This document shows, piece after piece, positions 59,162-64,000 of a DNA stretch of 64,000 nt. Positions within the stretch are counted from its first letter, which is position 1. Every line of letters starts with the position of its first letter. The notes beneath the pieces are model-generated. The model saw only the letters and a program-made list of their open reading frames with translations, did not search any database and was not told the origin of the DNA. Source of the stretch: Dactylosporangium fulvum. Its GTDB lineage: Bacteria; Actinomycetota; Actinomycetes; Mycobacteriales; Micromonosporaceae. Position numbers and translations under genes: made by a program. The stretch is taken from the NCBI RefSeq assembly GCF_025137375.1, contig NZ_CP073720.1:6100501-6164500 (forward strand). Direction: 5' to 3'.

Positions 59162-59728
59162 GTGGCACAAGGCATGCTGCAAGGCAAGAGCATCGCGATC
59201 CTGGCCACCGACGGTGTCGAGCGCAACGAGATCGAGGTTCCCCGCGGCGCGCTCTTCGGGGCCGGGGCGAAGCCGGAACTCCTGTCGATCCACCCCGGCG
59301 AGATCCAGGCCCGGCAGTTCGACATGGTGTCGGCCGGGACGCTGGCGGTCGACCGGCAGATCTCCGACGCCAAGCCCGACGACTACGACGCGATACTGCT
59401 GCCCGGCGGCACCGTCAACCCGGACACGCTGCGCAAGAACACCCACGCGGTCAACTTCGTCAAGGCGTTCTGCGCCTCCGGCAAGCCGGTCGCCGCGATC
59501 TGCCACGGCCCGTGGATGCTGGTCGAGGCGGACGTCGTCCGGGGCAAGCGGATGACCTCCTGGCCGAGCATCCGCACCGACCTGCGCAACGCGGGCGCGC
59601 AGGTGGTCGACGAGGAGGTGTGCGTCGACGGCCAGTTCACCACGAGCCGGTCGCCGGCGGACCTTCCGGCGTTCTGCGTCGCCATCATCGAACAGTTCGC
59701 CGGCGCCGAGCAGCAGGTCGGCGGCTGA
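59162..59728 (+). CDS. DJ-1/PfpI-family protein (type 1 glutamine amidotransferase-like)
   Basis: A 188-residue cytoplasmic protein of the DJ-1/PfpI family. The nucleophile-elbow Cys is in AAICHGPWML with the neighbouring His, and the conserved Glu lies in the N-terminal ERNEIEVPR. Members are stress-induced deglycases, proteases or chaperones (YhbO/PfpI branch). The GTG at 59162 has a textbook GGAGGA site. It ends at a hairpin shared with the convergent Vgb-like gene. Confidence 0.9.
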   Translation: MAQGMLQGKSIAILATDGVERNEIEVPRGALFGAGAKPELLSIHPGEIQARQFDMVSAGTLAVDRQISDAKPDDYDAILLPGGTVNPDTLRKNTHAVNFVKAFCASGKPVAAICHGPWMLVEADVVRGKRMTSWPSIRTDLRNAGAQVVDEEVCVDGQFTTSRSPADLPAFCVAIIEQFAGAEQQVGG

Positions 59729-59735
59729 CAGAGCA

Positions 59736-59767
59736 GGGCCGGGCCGTCCGCGCCGGAGGCCCGGCCC
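59736..59767. terminator. Bidirectional hairpin terminator
   Basis: Ten-bp perfect stem (GGGCCGGGCC, arms 59736-59745 and 59758-59767) with an inner TCCG/CGGA stem, between the DJ-1-like and Vgb-like stops. Confidence 0.7.
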
Positions 59768-59782
59768 GCCCACTCCGCGGCT

Positions 59783-60673
59783 TCAGGACGTGACCGCGAT
59801 CCGGGCGAGGAGCCCGATCTCCAGCGCCGTCCACAGTGCACCGTCGGGCCCGAGGGTGATGCCGTGCGGCTCGGACTTCGGCGTCGGCAGGTCGTGCACC
59901 TCGACGGTGCCGTCCGGCGCGATCGCGCCGACCCGGTTGCCGGCCCACTCGGTGAACCACATCCGGCCGTCGTCACCGGCGGTGACGGCATGCGGCCGGG
60001 CAGCGGGGTCGGGCAGCGAAAACTCCGTGATCACGCCGGTCGTGCCGATCCGGCCGATCCGGCCGGCGGCGATCTCGACGAACCAGAGCGCACCGTCCGG
60101 TCCGGCGGCGATGCCGACCGGCGCGGCGCCCTCGGTCGGCACCGGATGGACGGTGACCGCACCGTCCATACCGATGCGGCCGATCGCGTTGGCCATATTC
60201 ATGGTGAACCACATCGCACCGTCGGGACCGGCGGTGATCGCCGACGGGAACGCGCCGCTGACCGGGAGGGCGAACTCGGTGACCTCCCCGGCGGTCGTGA
60301 TGCGGCCGATCCGGTCGGTCGCGGTCCCGGTGAACCACAGCGCCCCGTCGGGGCCTGCGGCGACGCCGAACGGTCCGCTCTCCGGCGTCGGCACCACGAA
60401 CTCGGTGACCTCCCCGCCGGTGGTGATCCGCCCGATCCGGTTCGCGCGGTATTCGGTGAACCACAACGCGCCGTCCGCCCCGGCGGCGATGATCGTGGGC
60501 CCGCAGCCCGGGTCGAGCTGGTGGCTCGTGACGCCGGCGCCGGGGACCATGCGGCCGATCCGCCCACTGTGGACCATCGTGAACCACAGCGCCCCGTCGG
60601 GTCCGGTGGTGACGGCGTACGGGCCGCTGCCGCGATCCGGGATGACGTGTTCCTCGATCGACACCTTGATCAT
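59783..60673 (-). CDS. vgb: Virginiamycin B lyase-like seven-bladed propeller
   Basis: A 296-residue protein made of seven repeats of about 42 residues, each with GPDGALWFT and a following R-I-G-R-I-T strand; the seven together form a closed beta propeller as in Vgb. Vgb linearises streptogramin B antibiotics by lyase action, and propellers of this family are common in actinomycetes, where many have no proven activity. I chose the ATG at 60673; the longer frame (to 60916) lacks repeats. No signal peptide, so cytoplasmic. Confidence 0.85.
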   Translation of the reverse strand: MIKVSIEEHVIPDRGSGPYAVTTGPDGALWFTMVHSGRIGRMVPGAGVTSHQLDPGCGPTIIAAGADGALWFTEYRANRIGRITTGGEVTEFVVPTPESGPFGVAAGPDGALWFTGTATDRIGRITTAGEVTEFALPVSGAFPSAITAGPDGAMWFTMNMANAIGRIGMDGAVTVHPVPTEGAAPVGIAAGPDGALWFVEIAAGRIGRIGTTGVITEFSLPDPAARPHAVTAGDDGRMWFTEWAGNRVGAIAPDGTVEVHDLPTPKSEPHGITLGPDGALWTALEIGLLARIAVTS

Positions 60674-61138
60674 GACCTGACCGTACCGCGTGGCGACTCC
60701 AGTGCGGCTACATGATTCCGATCCGCCGGCAACCGGATCATGAAACGTCTCTAGAAGGTTTGCTAGTCCTCCCGCCGGTCCCCCCGCCAGCCCGGGAGCG
60801 GGTGGCATGGTCGACAAACACCCCCTCGGTCCGCACCGGGAGCTGGAGGCTTCACCATGCACCGTTCGCTCGTCGCGGCGCCGCGCCCCGCACAGTCCGG
60901 CGCATAACCGTGGCACTCCACCCCTCGCCCAGGCCCTCGCGAATCCCTCGCCGAGCCGGTGCCTCCCACCGCACGGTCCGGCGCATCGCCGCAGCTGGCG
61001 GCCGGTTCCGCGGCGCCGGTCCGCCCGGCCGGATGATCGATTTCGCCGGATCGGTGGTGTGACTACCGAGGAGGCCGGACAGTATCATCGAGTCGATCGA
61101 GGCTCTGGTTGAACCCGCAGCATGGAGAGGCTTCCACG
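60674..61138. other. 465-base intergenic region
   Basis: Divergent promoters for the Vgb-like gene and the LLM oxidoreductase are expected here. A related sequence (GTCCGGCGCAT) occurs twice, near 60894 and 60976. No gene or strong hairpin is seen. Confidence 0.45.
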
Positions 61139-62170
61139 ATGATCGCTGGGGTCGACGTCTACTCGACGTTTCCGCGCGACGACGGCTCGTCGCCGGACTT
61201 CCTGCGGCATGCCGCCGACGCGCTGCGCTGGACCGAGGCCGCCGGGATCATCGGCACGCTGATCGCCGGTGACCACGAATGCGTCGACCCGTGGGTCGGC
61301 GCGCAGCTCGTCCTCGAACAGAGCAGCACCCTCGTGCCGGTGGTGGCCACCGACCCGGCGGACCTGCATCCGTTCGGCGCGGCGCGCAAGGTGACCACAC
61401 TCAGCACGCTGTTCGGCCGGCGGGTCGACCTCGACCTCGTCGCCGGCGGCAACCAGGCCGAGCTGCGGGCCCTCGGCATCTTCCTGGACCATCACGAGCG
61501 GTACGACCGGCTCACCGAATACGGCCAGATCATCATCGCCCTGCTGGCACCGGGCGGTCCGACCACCTACCGTGGCAACTTCTACGAGATGAGCGACGCC
61601 GCCGTGCGCCCGCCGTTGCCGCCGGGCCTCGCGCCGCACTTCTTCGTCACCGGCTCGTCGCCCGCCGCCGCCGCGGCCAGCCGTGCGCTCGGCGCGACCC
61701 GGCTCACCACCGCCCGGGCCCTGGAGGAGTACGGCGCGGACTCGCAGCGCCGGCACAGCGGTGGCCTGCGACTCGGCCTGATCGCCCGCGAGACGAGCGC
61801 GCAGGCCTGGCAGGAGGCGCGCAGACGCTACCCCGGCGACAACGGCCGGTACGACGGGGCGTTCTGGTCGCACCCGCTGGACGCGCCGTCGGCCCGCTGC
61901 CCGTACCTCGTCGGCAGCGAGTCGGAGGTCGCGCAGACGCTGGCGCAGTATTTCGACCTCGGCCTCGAGGTGCTGGTGCTCGGCCCGCCGCACGACGAGG
62001 ACGACCAGCACCAGGCGATGTCGGCGGTGCGCCTCGCGCGACGGTTACGCACCAAGGCGTCCGGTGCCCCGATGCGCGGCTGGCCGGTGCAGTCGATGAC
62101 CCCGATGACCGCCGACGGCGGCGCCCCGCTCACCGCCGACTCCCTGCAGGCCACCCCGGCCGACATGTAG
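61139..62170 (+). CDS. LLM-class flavin-dependent oxidoreductase
   Basis: A 343-residue luciferase-like monooxygenase fold protein. The N-terminal VDVYSTFPRDDG strand, VDLDLVAGGNQAELRALG and a YLVGSESEVAQTLAQYFDLGLEVLVLG C-terminal region follow the pattern of FMN- or F420-dependent alkanal/alkanesulfonate monooxygenases. Enzymes of this kind desulfonate alkanesulfonates or oxidise small metabolites. The ATG at 61139 follows GGAGAGG; an ATG-like start at 61109 lies upstream. It converges with mqnB. Confidence 0.83.
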   Translation: MIAGVDVYSTFPRDDGSSPDFLRHAADALRWTEAAGIIGTLIAGDHECVDPWVGAQLVLEQSSTLVPVVATDPADLHPFGAARKVTTLSTLFGRRVDLDLVAGGNQAELRALGIFLDHHERYDRLTEYGQIIIALLAPGGPTTYRGNFYEMSDAAVRPPLPPGLAPHFFVTGSSPAAAAASRALGATRLTTARALEEYGADSQRRHSGGLRLGLIARETSAQAWQEARRRYPGDNGRYDGAFWSHPLDAPSARCPYLVGSESEVAQTLAQYFDLGLEVLVLGPPHDEDDQHQAMSAVRLARRLRTKASGAPMRGWPVQSMTPMTADGGAPLTADSLQATPADM

Positions 62171-62175
62171 GCGGC

Positions 62176-62844
62176 TCAGGCCGCCAGGGCCGCGAACGCC
62201 TCGCGGAGGCGGGCCAGGGCCTGCGGGATGCGCCACGCCGACCGGTCGCGGGGGCCGACCGCGTTGGAGATCGCGCGCAGTTCGCCGAACGCGACGCCCT
62301 CGGCGGCCACGGCGACGCCGAAGCCCTCCATGCCCTCGGCGGCGGCTCCCGGCACCCGGGCCGCCAGCACCGCGGTCCGGGCCGCCGAACCGGTGGCCGT
62401 CGTGACCGTGACGACCGGCGCCACGACCGCCCCGGGCAGTGCCGTGCGCAGTGCCGCCAGCAGCCGCTCGTCGGCCGTGCGCCGGCCCCGGCCGAAGCCG
62501 AGGGTCTCGATGTCGATGAAGCCGTCGCCGTCCTCGGCGCCGAGATCCGCCGCGACGCTGCGGTCCGCGATGACGAGCCCGCCGACGTCGGCGCGCCCCG
62601 CGAACCCGCCGCCGATGCCGGCGGACAGGACCGCGTCGAACGGCCGGCCCTCGCACTCGGCGCGGGTGAGCAGCCGGGCGGTGCCGGCGGCGGCCTCGGC
62701 GGGGCCGACCCCACCGGCCACGACGACCACACGCCCGCCGGCGTCGTCCGGGCCCAGGCCCGCCAGCACGGCGGCCCGCTCGGGCTCGACCGCGGTCACG
62801 ATCAGCACCCGCTCGAAGCCCGGCAGGCCCGGCAGCGCGCTCAC
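62176..62844 (-). CDS. mqnB: Futalosine hydrolase MqnB
   Basis: A 222-residue nucleoside-phosphorylase-type hydrolase (GGVGPAEAAAGTA, AGIGGGFAG and a late EGFGVAVAA stretch that carries the base-binding E). It removes hypoxanthine from futalosine in the alternative menaquinone pathway used by many actinobacteria. Its ATG overlaps the stop of the upstream HAD gene by four bases (ATGA). Other mqn genes are not in the window. Confidence 0.88.
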   Translation of the reverse strand: MSALPGLPGFERVLIVTAVEPERAAVLAGLGPDDAGGRVVVVAGGVGPAEAAAGTARLLTRAECEGRPFDAVLSAGIGGGFAGRADVGGLVIADRSVAADLGAEDGDGFIDIETLGFGRGRRTADERLLAALRTALPGAVVAPVVTVTTATGSAARTAVLAARVPGAAAEGMEGFGVAVAAEGVAFGELRAISNAVGPRDRSAWRIPQALARLREAFAALAA

Positions 62845-63635
62845 GACAGGTGGGGCCCGGGCGGGCCGACCAGGTCGAGGACCTGGCGCAGGCCACGCTC
62901 GCCGGTGCGGTGCTCGGCGGGCAGGATGAAGCAGCGCAGGCCGGCCGCCGACGCACCGCCGTCGCGGGCCGGGTTGTCGCCGACCATGAGCGTCGCCCGC
63001 GGGTCGGCGCCGAGGTCCGCGCAGGCCTTGCGGAACAGCTCCGGGTCCGGCTTCTCGCGCCCCACCTCGAACGACAGCGCATAGGCGTCGACGAGGCCGC
63101 CGAGGCCGCGGTGCTCGACGTGTGCGCGGATGTCCCAGGCGATGTCGCTGACCACGCCGACGCGGATGCCCCGCTCGCGCAGGGCCCGCAGGACCGGCTC
63201 GGTGTCACCGTACGGAATCCAGGAGTCCGCGTCGAGCATCCGGGCGTGCGCGGCCGACTCGTGCCCGCGGAGGAAGTCGACGGCGCCGAACCAGGCGATC
63301 ATCGCCGCCCGGTGCCGCTCCGCGGACAGGTCCCGGCCCTGCTGCGCCGCGACGACCTCGGGCAGCTGGTAGGCGCGGACGAGGCCGGCCAGCGCGGCGT
63401 CGGCGGCGGCCGGGTCGTCGAGCGCGCCGGCCCGGCCGGTGTCGGCCGCCACCAGGCGCAGCCACTGCGCCGCGTCGACCATGCGGAACAGCGTGTTGGC
63501 GAAGTCGAAGAGCACGGCGCGCACCGGCGGTGGCGCCGCGGCCGAGTCCGCCGCGGCGACCTGGTAGGCCGTCGGCGTGTCGAAGAGCGTGTGGATCGGT
63601 GGCGGGCTGCCGGCCGGCACGGCGGCCCCGGTCAC
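62841..63635 (-). CDS. HAD-superfamily hydrolase
   Basis: A 264-residue HAD hydrolase with nucleophile motif AVLFDFANTLF (Asp followed by Phe-Ala-Asn, so the usual second Asp is Asn), a helical cap (about 60-140), motif II near VGVVSDI, motif III Lys in GREKPDPELF and motif IV MVGDNPARDG. It is probably a phosphatase, though the altered motif I may change this. The start GTG at 63635 overlaps the upstream stop by four bases (GTGA). It sits between an acyl-AMP ligase and mqnB in one coupled unit. Confidence 0.82.
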   Translation of the reverse strand: MTGAAVPAGSPPPIHTLFDTPTAYQVAAADSAAAPPPVRAVLFDFANTLFRMVDAAQWLRLVAADTGRAGALDDPAAADAALAGLVRAYQLPEVVAAQQGRDLSAERHRAAMIAWFGAVDFLRGHESAAHARMLDADSWIPYGDTEPVLRALRERGIRVGVVSDIAWDIRAHVEHRGLGGLVDAYALSFEVGREKPDPELFRKACADLGADPRATLMVGDNPARDGGASAAGLRCFILPAEHRTGERGLRQVLDLVGPPGPHLS

Positions 63636-64000
63636 CACGCCTTGGTCCCGCCGTCGGGCAGCAGGTCACGGCTGCGCTTGCGCTGCACCTTGCCGCTCGT
63701 CGTGCGGGGCAGTGCACCGGGGCGCAGGAGGATCAGGGAGTCGACGTGGAGCTGGTGCTCCTCGGCGACGGCACGGCGAACAGCGGACACCACGTCAGCG
63801 TAGCGGACCGCCGGCCCGTCGCCGGGCGCCGCCTCGTCGCGGGTGATCCGCACCTGGCGGGCGGTTTCGGCGACGACGCCCAGGTGCCGCCGCTCCTCGC
63901 CGTAGAGGAACGCCGCGACGAGGTTCGGCGCGATGGCCGGGTGACTGGTGCCGACGGTCAGCTCGAGGTCGGTCGGGTAGTGGTTGCGGCCGTCCACGAT
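63632..64000 (-). CDS. Fatty-acyl-AMP ligase (FAAL-like) C-terminus, partial
   Basis: The last 122 residues of an acyl-AMP-forming enzyme; the frame runs past the right edge. IVDGRNHYPTDLE near the start and the C-terminal PRTTSGKVQRKRSR are hallmarks of the FAAL branch of the adenylating superfamily, which activates fatty acids for polyketide or lipid synthesis. Its stop is overlapped by the HAD gene start, so at least three genes here are coupled. The rest of the pathway is outside the window. Confidence 0.85.
   Translation of the reverse strand: MVDGRNHYPTDLELTVGTSHPAIAPNLVAAFLYGEERRHLGVVAETARQVRITRDEAAPGDGPAVRYADVVSAVRRAVAEEHQLHVDSLILLRPGALPRTTSGKVQRKRSRDLLPDGGTKAW

Overview
The window is high-GC DNA with dense, strongly GC3-biased reading frames, frequent GTG starts, GTGA/ATGA start-stop overlaps, TAT and lipoprotein signals, a c-di-AMP (ydaO-type) riboswitch ahead of a wall-hydrolase-like gene, a CHAT/TPR protein, SigE-type sigma factors and a futalosine-pathway menaquinone gene. 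This is a filamentous-type actinobacterium; Micromonosporaceae is my best guess from the style of the envelope genes, but that is inference, not a database result.

Layout. 1-1818 (minus): the N-terminal 606 residues of a secreted putative-Ig-repeat protein. 2047-4360: a stress-island trio (tandem universal stress protein, CBS protein, aquaporin). 4603-5271: secreted NlpC/P60 hydrolase. 5335-18477 (minus): the most distinctive block, eleven genes in one direction. It holds a complete Pst-type ABC importer (PstC, PstA, PstB), three phosphate-binding-type secreted proteins (two with C-terminal membrane anchors), an LPRTG protein, a sortase-fold protein that has lost both the catalytic His and Cys, a WxL-domain protein and a DUF916 (WxL-interacting) protein. 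It reads as a cell-surface importer or surface-display system rather than a plain pstSCAB operon. 19154-23669: secreted ThuA/glucose-dehydrogenase-like/PKD protein with a TAT-exported sugar isomerase-like partner.

23720-27450: small genes (GNAT, aminoglycoside-phosphotransferase-like kinase, membrane proteins, BrnT/BrnA-like toxin-antitoxin pair) and a frameshifted histidine-kinase remnant. 27459-32456: membrane protein plus Cys-containing small protein, divergent from a large TPR-CHAT protease. 32513-36649: two sigma/anti-sigma-like pairs around an MFS exporter; one partner carries an FtsX-type extracellular domain. 36650-37364: non-coding stretch with a 225-bp imperfect inverted-repeat element. 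37365-39177: MFS exporter with an overlapping ArsR-like regulator and two matching palindromic operators. 39662-44170: small charged protein, LuxR-type regulator, TIR-STAND-TPR protein and a membrane-anchored protein, a candidate immune locus.

44350-56285: esterase followed by an envelope cluster (two AsnB-type amidotransferases, L,D-transpeptidase, lytic-transglycosylase-like protein, riboswitch-controlled C39-like peptidase, bifunctional penicillin-binding protein, aspartyl/asparaginyl-hydroxylase-like protein). 56302-64000: flavoprotein pseudogene, GNAT, polysaccharide deacetylase lipoprotein, DJ-1/PfpI protein, Vgb-like propeller, LLM flavin oxidoreductase, futalosine hydrolase, HAD hydrolase and the C-terminus of an acyl-AMP ligase. 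Several hairpins between convergent genes are probable terminators. I saw no rRNA, tRNA, CRISPR array or intact transposase.
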